The notes beneath the pieces are model-generated. The model made no database searches. It saw nothing but the letters and a program-made list of their open reading frames with translations, and was not told the DNA's origin. A stretch of 21,832 nt of DNA from Sulfurospirillum arcachonense (GTDB lineage: Bacteria > Campylobacterota > Campylobacteria > Campylobacterales > Sulfurospirillaceae), in contig DQTM01000280.1 of assembly GCA_015662785.1 (NCBI GenBank), positions 1 to 21,832 on the forward strand, given 5' to 3'. A program made the position numbers and the translations under genes. Position 1 is the stretch's first letter, and each line of letters starts with the position of its first letter. This document shows positions 1 through 7,083 of this stretch, piece after piece.

Positions 1-18
1 CAAATACAAGGAGTATGT

Positions 19-264
19 ATGCAAGTAAATATAATCTACTGTAACCAGTGAGCTTATAGACCTAAAGCTTCCCGTGCGGGAGATGAAATACAAGAGGCTT
101 ATAAAGATGCTGATATAGTTGGAGTTCCAAGTTTTGGAGGAGTTTTTGAAGTAGAAGTTGATGGAGAAAACATCTTCTCTAAAGAAAAAGTGGGAAGATT
201 CCCCATTGATGGAGAATTAGTTAAAAGAATTAAAGAGTGGGAATTTGCTAAAGAACAGGGATAA
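19..264 (+). CDS. SelW-like selenoprotein (Rdx/SelT-SelW-SelH family), Sec at in-frame UGA 49-51
   Basis: Read with UGA as selenocysteine, this gives an 81-residue protein. The N-terminus carries Cys8-Asn-Gln-Sec11, the CxxU redox motif of the SelW/Rdx family. It is followed by family-typical stretches: VGVPSFGGVFEVEVDG around residues 35-50, then FSKEKVGRFP. An AAGGAG ribosome site (8-13) sits five bases before the ATG, and no other stop interrupts the frame before TAA at 262-264. Family members are small thioredoxin-fold proteins thought to act in thiol redox reactions; the substrate is not known. The 3' end overlaps the convergent permease gene by 17 bp. A standard gene caller would miss this gene because of the UGA. 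Alternatively the UGA is a true nonsense mutation of a Cys/Sec gene, but the intact frame beyond it and the CxxU position argue strongly for Sec. Requires selA/selB/selC elsewhere in the genome. Confidence 0.85.
66..84 (+). promoter_or_regulatory. Candidate bacterial SECIS hairpin
   Basis: Just downstream of the UGA (49-51) there is a G/C stem, TCCC (70-73) with GGGA (78-81), closing a GTGC loop (74-77); a T-G pair can extend it at 69/82. The first loop base is G and lies 23 nt after the UGA, within the range I recall for bacterial SECIS elements (small apical loop with an early G, about 16-37 nt downstream). The element is inside the coding sequence, as expected in bacteria. The lower stem is weak by eye; folding was not computed. 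Confidence 0.6.
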
Positions 265-1159
265 CTAAAAACAGAGTTACCATACAAAGAAGAGTTTGGA
301 GCGTGATGATTGAGCTCATTAAGGTAACATCACCTCCAAGTTCACGAGCTAAGATATAACCACTCACAGCAGTTGGCATAGCTCCAAAAATCACAGCTAT
401 CGCTAACATTTCACCACTCAAACCAAATACCAAACCAACACCATATATCACTATTGGGAAGTAAATTAGTTTTGCTAAGACAGCAACAACTAACTCTTTT
501 TTTGCTGATTTCAAATGCTTAAATTCCAAGCCAACACCAACGGAAAGAAGACCTATAGGCAGAGCTGCTCCACTTAATATTGTCAAGGTCTTGAGTGCAA
601 CTACAGGAAAAGTCATATCTCCTGCATTAATAAGACCACCAACAACACAAGCAACTATAAGAGGGTTTTTAATAATAGTTTTGAAAAATGCCAAAAATGA
701 AAACTTGCCGTCTCTAACGTAGAGCGCAAATGTAGAGATACATAAAACATTGATAAATGGTATCACAAAAGCCATCAAAATTGCGGCTAAAACTAAACCT
801 CTATCCCCATATACAGAATCTACAAAAGCTAAAATCACATAAGAGTTAAATCTAATCCCACCTTGCATTATAGAAGTAAATGCTCTATTATTGAACTTTA
901 CAAAAAAGTTCAAAATCATCAAAGAAAAGAAAACAATAGTAATAGCCAAAAGTGCTGTTGTAACCAAGTCAAGAGTTTGTTCCAAATCTATATTTGAAGT
1001 AGAGACTTTGTAAACTAAAAGTGCAGGCATAAGAACATAGTAAGTAAACTTATCAGCCATTGGCCAAAAGTCAGTTGATGGAAATTTTATTCTCTTAAAA
1101 AAATATCCCAACAAAATCAATGAAAAAATTGGAATCAGTGTATTTACTATGTGTTCCAT
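248..1159 (-). CDS. AEC-family (auxin efflux carrier-like) permease
   Basis: A 303-residue, very hydrophobic protein with about ten membrane segments in two halves around a short polar middle (near residue 155), the normal size and layout of bacterial AEC/BART-superfamily transporters. Typical family features are the glycine-rich stretch with PIGLLSVGVGLEF near residue 205 and the final helices with GAMPTAVSGYILARELGGD near residues 262-281. AEC members export or import small organic anions such as malate or malonate; no substrate can be deduced here. Its ATG overlaps the TAA stop of the upstream SUI1-like gene (TAATG), so the two are translationally coupled. Confidence 0.85.
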   Translation of the reverse strand: MEHIVNTLIPIFSLILLGYFFKRIKFPSTDFWPMADKFTYYVLMPALLVYKVSTSNIDLEQTLDLVTTALLAITIVFFSLMILNFFVKFNNRAFTSIMQGGIRFNSYVILAFVDSVYGDRGLVLAAILMAFVIPFINVLCISTFALYVRDGKFSFLAFFKTIIKNPLIVACVVGGLINAGDMTFPVVALKTLTILSGAALPIGLLSVGVGLEFKHLKSAKKELVVAVLAKLIYFPIVIYGVGLVFGLSGEMLAIAVIFGAMPTAVSGYILARELGGDVTLMSSIITLQTLLCMVTLFLVIPVL

Positions 1160-1485
1160 TAGCTTTTAGTTCTAAAACCCTCTTTTTTGATAAGCTCTTT
1201 TAGCTTATCTCTACACTCGCCTTGGAACTCCATCCACTCATCTTTACAAGTTCCACCACTGCCAAGCTTCTTTTTTAACTTTTTACAAAGCTCTTTCATC
1301 TCTTTTTGAGCAATAGAAAAAGGACCTATGATGCTCACAGGCTTTCCTCTTCTTTTTTCCATTTTAAAGACTATGGAGTGTTCATTTGGAGATTTTTTTT
1401 CTTTCAAAATCTCTTTTATCTTTTTTTTAGTATCACTACTCCAAGCTTTATCATTGTCAAGAGATGAACCAATTTTAATGTCCAT
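1159..1485 (-). CDS. SUI1/YciH-family translation factor
   Basis: A 108-residue basic protein of the SUI1/eIF1 family, the same length as E. coli YciH. The family core is visible: RRGKP (45-49), then the lysine-rich helix ending in KKLGSGGT (72-79), then FQGECRDKLKELIKKEGF (87-104). Bacterial members resemble eukaryotic eIF1; E. coli YciH has been linked to fidelity of initiation, but the cellular role is poorly defined. An in-frame ATG lies further upstream at 1524, but the start at 1485 is preferred: it has a purine-rich AAAGAGAAG just before it, gives the family length, and overlaps the ABC-F stop by only 11 bp. It is the middle gene of a three-gene operon. Confidence 0.8.
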   Translation of the reverse strand: MDIKIGSSLDNDKAWSSDTKKKIKEILKEKKSPNEHSIVFKMEKRRGKPVSIIGPFSIAQKEMKELCKKLKKKLGSGGTCKDEWMEFQGECRDKLKELIKKEGFRTKS

Positions 1486-3070
1486 ACTTCTCTTTATACT
1501 CTTCATAAGGACCTTTGAAGTCAATTACACTTCCATCAGGCTTCATCTCTATAATTCTATTTGCAAAGGCATCAATCAATTCTCTATCGTGAGTTACACA
1601 AATAACATTTCCAGGAAATTTAAATAATCCTTCACCAAGAGCGATAATAGCTTCAAGGTCAAGATGATTATCTGGCTCATCAAGTGTTAAAAAATTACCT
1701 TTTTGAAGCATCATTTTAGAAAGCATCATACGGTGTTTTTCTCCGCCACTAATACTTTTAATACTTTTCTTTTGATCTTCTCCCGTAAAAAGCATACGAC
1801 CTAAACATTTTCTAATTTCATCTAAATCTTTATTTTCATCATATCTTTGTAGCCATTCAAAAAGAATATCATTTCCATCAATAATTTCAGTTGTATTTTG
1901 AGGGAAGTAACTAGGCTCGATTGTAGCTCCCCATTTAACTTCTCCACTATTTGCTTTACTCTCATCCATCATAATTCTCAAAATAGTAGTTTTACCTACA
2001 CCATTTGGTCCTATTAAAGCTATCTTATCGCCTTTTTCTACTTTTAAAGTAAAATCTTTTAAAACTACGTTATCATCATATGATTTATTTAGCTTTACAA
2101 GTTCTAAAACTTCATTTCCAATATCTCTTTTTGCTTTAAAGATGATACTTGGATCTCTTCTAGTTGATGTTTGAAGTTCTTCAATATCTAGTTTTTCAAG
2201 TCTTTTTTGACGAGAAGTTGCTTGCTTAGCTTTTGAAGCATTCGCCGAAAATCTTCTAACAAAAGCTTCAAGTTCTTCTTTTTCTTTTAACTTTTTACCT
2301 TGGTCAAGTTCTTGCTGTTTAACAATTAAATTAGAAGCAATATACCAATCATCATAATTTCCTGTGAATTCTCTTACCTTTTTAAAATCAACATCTAATA
2401 TATTTGTACAAACTGAGTTTAAAAAGTGTCTATCGTGAGAAATAACAACCATAGTTCCTTGGTGTCTTTTTAACTGCTCTTCAAGCCAAGCAATTGCTTC
2501 GAGGTCCAAGTTGTTTGTAGGCTCATCCAGGAAGAGTACATCAGGTTTTGGGTAAAGAACTTGTGCCAAAAGAATCTTAAACTTATCTCCACCTGTAAGA
2601 GAACTCATAAGATCACCATGAGTCTCCACAGGAAAATCAAGTGCACAAAGAATTTTTTCTATATGTACATCAACTTCATAAGTTGGATCTTCTTCGGCAC
2701 AAGTTATTTCTAGCTCTGCTAATCTGTCATTTACTTTTTCATCTTCAAAATCGCCATTAATATATAGATCTTCTTTTTCTTTTATGGCATCATAAAGTCT
2801 TTTATTACCAATCATTACAGCATCAGTTAGAGTAAAATCTTCATAAGCGTACTGATTTTGACTAAGTGTTCCAACTTTTAGACCACTTTGAACTGATATA
2901 TTTCCACTCGTTGGTTCAAGTTCTCCTGAAAGTATATTCATGAATGTACTCTTACCAGCACCATTTGCTCCGATAAGACCGTATCTCTTGCTAACATCTA
3001 ATTTTAAATTTATATTTTCAAATAACAGCTGAGATGAAAACCTCATTGTTAGATTATTTACTTCTACCAT
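1475..3070 (-). CDS. ybiT: ABC-F family ATPase, YbiT type
   Basis: 531 residues (E. coli YbiT is 530) with two ABC ATPase domains on one chain and no membrane segment, as in ABC-F proteins that act on the ribosome. Domain 1: Walker A GANGAGKS (34-41), signature LTGGD (158-162), Walker B ending LDEP (181-184). A charged linker at about 245-305 fits the P-site tether. Domain 2: Walker A GPNGVGKT (354-361), signature SGGEK (441-445), Walker B ending LDEP (463-466). Small departures from consensus: LTGGD in place of LSGGE in the first domain, and DEPDNHLD instead of DEPTNHLD in the second. ABC-F proteins relieve stalled or arrested ribosomes; no resistance role is implied. It is the first gene of the operon with the SUI1-like gene, so two ribosome-related genes are linked. 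Confidence 0.88.
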   Translation of the reverse strand: MVEVNNLTMRFSSQLLFENINLKLDVSKRYGLIGANGAGKSTFMNILSGELEPTSGNISVQSGLKVGTLSQNQYAYEDFTLTDAVMIGNKRLYDAIKEKEDLYINGDFEDEKVNDRLAELEITCAEEDPTYEVDVHIEKILCALDFPVETHGDLMSSLTGGDKFKILLAQVLYPKPDVLFLDEPTNNLDLEAIAWLEEQLKRHQGTMVVISHDRHFLNSVCTNILDVDFKKVREFTGNYDDWYIASNLIVKQQELDQGKKLKEKEELEAFVRRFSANASKAKQATSRQKRLEKLDIEELQTSTRRDPSIIFKAKRDIGNEVLELVKLNKSYDDNVVLKDFTLKVEKGDKIALIGPNGVGKTTILRIMMDESKANSGEVKWGATIEPSYFPQNTTEIIDGNDILFEWLQRYDENKDLDEIRKCLGRMLFTGEDQKKSIKSISGGEKHRMMLSKMMLQKGNFLTLDEPDNHLDLEAIIALGEGLFKFPGNVICVTHDRELIDAFANRIIEMKPDGSVIDFKGPYEEYKEKYGH

Positions 3071-3101
3071 ATTGTATATTACTCTCTTTATATTTTTCGC
3101 G

Positions 3102-3107
3102 ATTATA
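3102..3107 (-). promoter_or_regulatory. -10 box for the ybiT operon
   Basis: Minus-strand TATAAT, 32 bp upstream of the ybiT ATG, giving a predicted start of transcription near 3095. It is divergent from the promoter of the PilZ gene about 45 bp away. AGAGAG upstream of the ATG can serve as the ribosome site. Confidence 0.6.
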
Positions 3108-3147
3108 CCATAATTTGATTTCTTATGTAAAAGTAAAAAAATTTAGC

Positions 3148-3153
3148 TATAAT
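3148..3153 (+). promoter_or_regulatory. -10 box for the PilZ gene
   Basis: TATAAT preceded by TTAGC, the extended TTnGCTATAAT form common in Campylobacterota housekeeping promoters. Transcription should start near 3160; AAGG (3171-3174) lies seven bases before the ATG at 3182. Confidence 0.65.
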
Positions 3154-3181
3154 GTTTTATTATATTTGATAAGGTAAAAAA

Positions 3182-4261
3182 ATGCTAACAGAAATCAATA
3201 GAATAAAACAAAACCCTATTTTTAAAAGTGAAACAGATTTTTTTATACAATATAGAAGTAATTTTACCCAATCTATCATAGACTACTTGGATGATGAAAA
3301 CCAATGTAAATGTTGTCTTTTAGACAAAAACCGTATTGCAGAAAATTTTTATGATGCTCTTTTTTACCCTAAAAAAGATTGTTTTGAAAAACATCTCTGC
3401 TGGATGAAATTCTCAACTAAAAACGACAAAAACATAGGATTTTTCTTTTCATCTTTAATGTACAACTTATTAGAAGCATTTATGGAACATAAAAAAGCAA
3501 AAGGCTTGAAAAAAAGTATGGATTTAATAAAAATTTGTGCAGGTCTTCAAAAAGAAATACTTAGTGCACTTGAAAGCAACTACACATTTGATGTATCACC
3601 ATATCTTCCTAAAAAAGATGGCATTACTTACCTTCACAACATGTATAGATTAGAGCGTGGCATACGTTTTATAACACATACAGACCTTGGAACTTGTCCT
3701 CATGTGGCTTTTGTAAAACAGACAGGGCAGTACTCTGCAGTCGTACAAATAAGTGATGAGCAGATGACAATGATGATGAGTCCTCATAGTTCATTTATAC
3801 TCAAAAATAGTGATGATGAAAAAAACTTTAGTGTTCAAACAGAGATACTTTGTGCCGAGGAAAACACTATTATCATCAAAGAGATAAAAGAGCTTGAGAC
3901 TTCTCCACTTCTAAGCAGAAAGTATCCAAGGGCGGCTATGGTTCATGCAAGCTTAGTACATATAGCAAATGAAGATGAGTATATAACGGGCAATATGTTA
4001 GATATTAGTGAAGGTGGCATGGGCATTATGAGCTCAACCAAAAGTCACTTTGAAAAAGGACAAAATATTGTTGCTTTTCTCTCTTATGAAGATGAAAAAA
4101 CAGGATTTAAATTTAGTTTTGAAGCAAATGGTATCATAACTAATATCATAGGAATTGAACATGTTTTTAGGTATGGCATACAACTCTCGTTAAATGATGA
4201 AGAGAAAGATATAGTACATAACCTTGTCGATATATTAAATGGTGTAGAAAACGAAAAATAA
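3182..4261 (+). CDS. PilZ-domain protein, probable c-di-GMP receptor
   Basis: 359 residues, soluble. The C-terminal part is a PilZ domain: the arginine motif RKYPR (246-250) is followed by DISEGG (274-279), matching the RxxxR...D/NxSxxG signature that binds c-di-GMP. Residues about 150-240 look beta-rich and may be a YcgR-like partner domain, which is inference. The first 130 residues are helical with a cluster of cysteines (C42, C44, C45, C67, C73) that I do not recognise; they could bind metal or be incidental. The next gene on the same strand encodes a membrane diguanylate cyclase, so receptor and producer sit side by side. The output (motility, adhesion or other) is not visible. Confidence 0.85.
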   Translation: MLTEINRIKQNPIFKSETDFFIQYRSNFTQSIIDYLDDENQCKCCLLDKNRIAENFYDALFYPKKDCFEKHLCWMKFSTKNDKNIGFFFSSLMYNLLEAFMEHKKAKGLKKSMDLIKICAGLQKEILSALESNYTFDVSPYLPKKDGITYLHNMYRLERGIRFITHTDLGTCPHVAFVKQTGQYSAVVQISDEQMTMMMSPHSSFILKNSDDEKNFSVQTEILCAEENTIIIKEIKELETSPLLSRKYPRAAMVHASLVHIANEDEYITGNMLDISEGGMGIMSSTKSHFEKGQNIVAFLSYEDEKTGFKFSFEANGIITNIIGIEHVFRYGIQLSLNDEEKDIVHNLVDILNGVENEK

Positions 4262-4284
4262 TATATTTCAATATGAAATATATT
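4260..4284 (+). repeat. Perfect AT-rich inverted repeat before the GGDEF gene
   Basis: ATATATTTCA (4261-4270) and TGAAATATAT (4274-4283) are exact reverse complements around a 3-base spacer, with one more A-T pair possible outside (4260/4284). It lies directly after the PilZ stop and about 25-50 bp upstream of the -10 box of the cyclase gene. There is no T-run after it, so an operator is at least as likely as a weak terminator. One TACATGTA octamer follows at once (4285-4292). Confidence 0.45.
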
Positions 4285-4307
4285 TACATGTAGATAAGTT
4301 TTTTTGC

Positions 4308-4313
4308 TATAAT
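4308..4313 (+). promoter_or_regulatory. -10 box at the start codon of the GGDEF gene (possible leaderless mRNA)
   Basis: TTGCTATAAT ends only seven bases before the ATG at 4321, so transcription would begin at or within a base or two of the start codon. No Shine-Dalgarno sequence can fit between them. Confidence 0.6.
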
Positions 4314-4320
4314 CCCAATT

Positions 4321-5517
4321 ATGAACAAAATCAATAAATTCCATCTTATCTCCTTTGTGGCAACTATCTTAGTCACTATAACTGCTTACTTTGAATTTGA
4401 TAATATATTGGTCTTTAAAGAAGTCTCTATAGGTCTTATCTTCATAAGCTTACTATTTTCACTATTTTTTGGACGAAGTAAGTCATTTGTATTGCTTTTT
4501 ATTCCTCTATTTTTTAGTCTCTATATGTTTTACCCCTCTATTTTAGGATTAGACGGTGGTAATCACTCTTTTTGGTATCTATTTCCCATAACAACTTCCT
4601 TAGGATTTTTATTCATAGGGATACTTTCAGAGAGAGGATTATACTGTTTTTATGGAGCTTCAAAAGTACTTATTATGCTTTTTATTTTGGCAATTACACA
4701 CTACCTTTTAGCAACATTTTCTATTGAATTTAAAAACGCATTAAATACCTCAATTATAAGTTATAATATACCACTTATTGTGAATGATTTTACATTTTTA
4801 ATTTCTCTTTTATCAATAGGCTTTGTTACTGCAATATCAATTATCTTTTTTAACAGTAACATCGAAAAAGCTCCACTTTGGGCTCTTATAGCACTACTCA
4901 TTCCTTCTTATTTTTTCCAAACTCAAAGCTCATTTATTTTGTTTAGCTCACTCAGTGCTGTTATTTTTATAACTGCACTTCTAAAAGATAGTTATACCAT
5001 GGCTTACATAGATACACTAACTGGGATTCCAGCTCGTCGTGCTCTTGAAGAATCATTTTTGAAACTTGGCTCTACATATTCAGTAGCTATGGTCGATATT
5101 GATTTTTTCAAAAAATTTAATGACACTTATGAGCATAATGTTGGAGATGAAGTTCTAAAACTTGTCGCAGAACAGCTAGGTGAAGTTAAGGGTGGAGGAA
5201 AAGCTTTTAGATATGGTGGAGAAGAGTTTACAATCCTCTTTGCAAACAAAAAACATGATGAAATTTTAGTCTATCTTGAAGATGTAAGAGAGTCCATAGC
5301 CAAGCGAGCTTTTATTATACGAAGTGAAAATAGACCTAATGAAAAACCAGATAAAAAAGTTAAACAAAAAAAACAAAAAAAAGTCAATCTTACTGTTAGC
5401 ATAGGAGTTGCACATGCTCCAATTGACGGAAAAACTCCTACTGAAATCATGAAAAAAGCTGATATATCTTTATACAAAGCTAAGGAAAGTGGACGAAATT
5501 GTACAATTACTTCCTAA
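4321..5517 (+). CDS. Membrane-bound diguanylate cyclase (GGDEF)
   Basis: 398 residues. Residues 1-222 form about seven membrane segments with short loops, an unclassified sensor module. Residues 228-397 are a GGDEF domain with DTLTGIPARR (231-240), the metal-binding VDIDFFKKFND (258-268) and an intact GGEEF active site (299-303), so synthesis of c-di-GMP from two GTP is expected. The RxxD inhibitory site is absent: the residues before GGEEF are glycine-rich instead. A lysine-rich insertion (about 336-355, including KKVKQKKQKK) interrupts the domain before the final beta strand LTVSIGVA; similar basic insertions occur in other GGDEF proteins as I recall. It stands beside the PilZ gene. The promoter suggests leaderless translation. 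Confidence 0.88.
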   Translation: MNKINKFHLISFVATILVTITAYFEFDNILVFKEVSIGLIFISLLFSLFFGRSKSFVLLFIPLFFSLYMFYPSILGLDGGNHSFWYLFPITTSLGFLFIGILSERGLYCFYGASKVLIMLFILAITHYLLATFSIEFKNALNTSIISYNIPLIVNDFTFLISLLSIGFVTAISIIFFNSNIEKAPLWALIALLIPSYFFQTQSSFILFSSLSAVIFITALLKDSYTMAYIDTLTGIPARRALEESFLKLGSTYSVAMVDIDFFKKFNDTYEHNVGDEVLKLVAEQLGEVKGGGKAFRYGGEEFTILFANKKHDEILVYLEDVRESIAKRAFIIRSENRPNEKPDKKVKQKKQKKVNLTVSIGVAHAPIDGKTPTEIMKKADISLYKAKESGRNCTITS

Positions 5518-5539
5518 CTCTTATTTAAGTGAGTGGTGT

Positions 5540-5545
5540 TATAAT
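5540..5545 (+). promoter_or_regulatory. -10 box for the small zinc-ribbon gene
   Basis: TATAAT 30 bp upstream of the ATG at 5575, with AAGGA (5562-5566) as ribosome site eight bases before the start. Confidence 0.5.
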
Positions 5546-5574
5546 TGTCACAGTGGATATAAAGGATTATAATA

Positions 5575-5785
5575 ATGAAAGCATTAACATGCACGGATTC
5601 AGAGTGTAAAAAAAAGGTTGACAGACGTAAAAAATATGAGCTTTAGTGAGCTTGAAAAATACAACTCACAATGTGGTAGTTGTGGTGACTGGATATTTAA
5701 AGAACAAGAGATAGCAAATAAAACTTATAATGCCGTTTCAGTTAAATGGGCTGAAGAGTTTATGAACCAACAATTAAGAAGATAG
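5575..5785 (+). pseudogene. Small zinc-ribbon-like protein, frameshifted in an A8 tract
   Basis: From the ATG the frame reads MKALTCTDSECKKK and stops at 5644-5646. If one A is removed from the A8 run (5608-5615), reading continues to TAG 5783-5785 and gives a 69-residue protein with two cysteine pairs: TCTDSEC (C6, C11) and QCGSCGDW (C33, C36), a likely zinc ribbon. The second half alone would start at ATG 5636 with no ribosome site, so the two parts were most likely one gene. I do not recognise the family. The break may be a sequencing indel, a real mutation, or slippage at the homopolymer; it should not be taken as a dead gene without checking reads. Confidence 0.6.
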
Positions 5786-5811
5786 AGGGACTCAAAGCCC
5801 CCTCTTTTTTT
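5784..5811 (+). terminator. Rho-independent terminator
   Basis: AGAGGG (5784-5789) pairs with CCCTCT (5800-5805) around a 10-base loop, followed by a T-run (5805-5811). It starts in the stop codon of the small zinc-ribbon gene and ends in the stop of the convergent dapD, so it serves mainly the plus strand. Confidence 0.75.
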
Positions 5812-7018
5812 AGTGTAAATCGCTATTTAACACAACTTCTCTTTGACTTCTCAAAGCTATAATCATACCATTGGTGCTATTTTGTCTAAAATGAACACCA
5901 TTAAATCCTGCTAAATCAAGCCCTTTTACAAACTGGATTTCATCAGAATCTTTACATGTAAAGCTTGGATTAACATCTTTAATTTTAGTAACTTGCGATG
6001 GGCTTATACCTATCTTAGTTCCCTCTAAAATTGCAATTCCAGCATCTACTATACAACCATCACCCAGCGGAATTCCTGTAACAGAATTTGCTCCAAGAAG
6101 AGTGTTCTCTCCAATTGCAATTGGATTTCCATCAGTTCCACTAAGAACGCCAAGTATACTAGCTCCTCCACCAACGTCACTACCTTTGCCTACTATAGCA
6201 GATGAACTTATACGTCCCTCAACCATAACTGCACCAGTAGTTCCAGCATTAAAGTTTATATAACTCGCTCCTGGCATAACAGTTGTTCCAGCACTCAATT
6301 GTGCTCCCATACGAACTTTACTAGCATCAAGTATGCGAGTATTATCAGCAGGAATTACATGTGATAAAAATCTAGGAAATTTATCTACAGATTCTATAAT
6401 AGGATAAGTGCCTTGAAGTTTCATCTCTATCTCATTTGCTCTTAACCAATCAAGCTCGATTGGAATACCCATAGACCAAGCTACGTTTTCAAGTACACCA
6501 AATGCTCCGTTTAGATTTAAACTTCTTAAAGCTGCTTTACCAGTTGAAAGAGCGTATAGTTTTAGGTAAACTGCTTCAACACTTTTCAAAGCTTCATCAT
6601 CAAAAATGAAAACAAGTCTGTAATCATCTCTAAGTTCATCTGATTTTCTTATCCAATTTAACATACTGACAACTTGGACATTTTTATGAGCATCATCACT
6701 AGCTTCATTTATATATGGTGAAAATGCTTTATATGCATTTTTAACAAACTTTTTCTTCACATCACATATAAATTCACTACCACTAAAATCTACTTCTACT
6801 CCACTCTCTTTTAAAGCTGCTATAAAAACGGCAGCACTTCCAAAGTTCTCTCCCCAATTTATAACTGGGAAGTTAGCTTGTAGTATTTTATCGCTATTTA
6901 ACTGACCACGGTCAACTCTTGCAATTCCAAAACCTATTGGTTTTCTATAACCTTCTAGATTTTCTGTTTTCTCTATAAGAGCTTTGAACTCTTCTACATT
7001 TTTTACTTTAATTGACAT
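5810..7018 (-). CDS. dapD: Tetrahydrodipicolinate N-succinyltransferase
   Basis: 402 residues, matching the long DapD type found in Campylobacterota rather than the 274-residue E. coli form. It transfers succinate from succinyl-CoA to tetrahydrodipicolinate in the succinylase branch of lysine and meso-diaminopimelate synthesis, in the cytoplasm. Residues about 1-220 are the N-terminal domain; about 225-340 are left-handed beta-helix hexapeptide repeats with the conserved MPGASYINFNAGTTG (248-262) and SAIVGKGSDVGGGASILG (273-290). AAGG precedes the ATG. The C-terminal SFTCKDSD (352-359) is encoded across a TACATGTA octamer. It lies 65 bp downstream of mrp and is probably cotranscribed. Confidence 0.93.
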   Translation of the reverse strand: MSIKVKNVEEFKALIEKTENLEGYRKPIGFGIARVDRGQLNSDKILQANFPVINWGENFGSAAVFIAALKESGVEVDFSGSEFICDVKKKFVKNAYKAFSPYINEASDDAHKNVQVVSMLNWIRKSDELRDDYRLVFIFDDEALKSVEAVYLKLYALSTGKAALRSLNLNGAFGVLENVAWSMGIPIELDWLRANEIEMKLQGTYPIIESVDKFPRFLSHVIPADNTRILDASKVRMGAQLSAGTTVMPGASYINFNAGTTGAVMVEGRISSSAIVGKGSDVGGGASILGVLSGTDGNPIAIGENTLLGANSVTGIPLGDGCIVDAGIAILEGTKIGISPSQVTKIKDVNPSFTCKDSDEIQFVKGLDLAGFNGVHFRQNSTNGMIIALRSQREVVLNSDLH

Positions 7019-7083
7019 TTTTTAACCTTATTTTTAAGTTATTAATTTTTTGTATCTCTAAAACTTAGAGCTAATTAACAACC

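Noticed and set aside
336..355. Hypothetical extra gene antisense to selW (frame from 287)
   Set aside because: It lies inside the permease and selenoprotein genes, with composition of a shadow frame.
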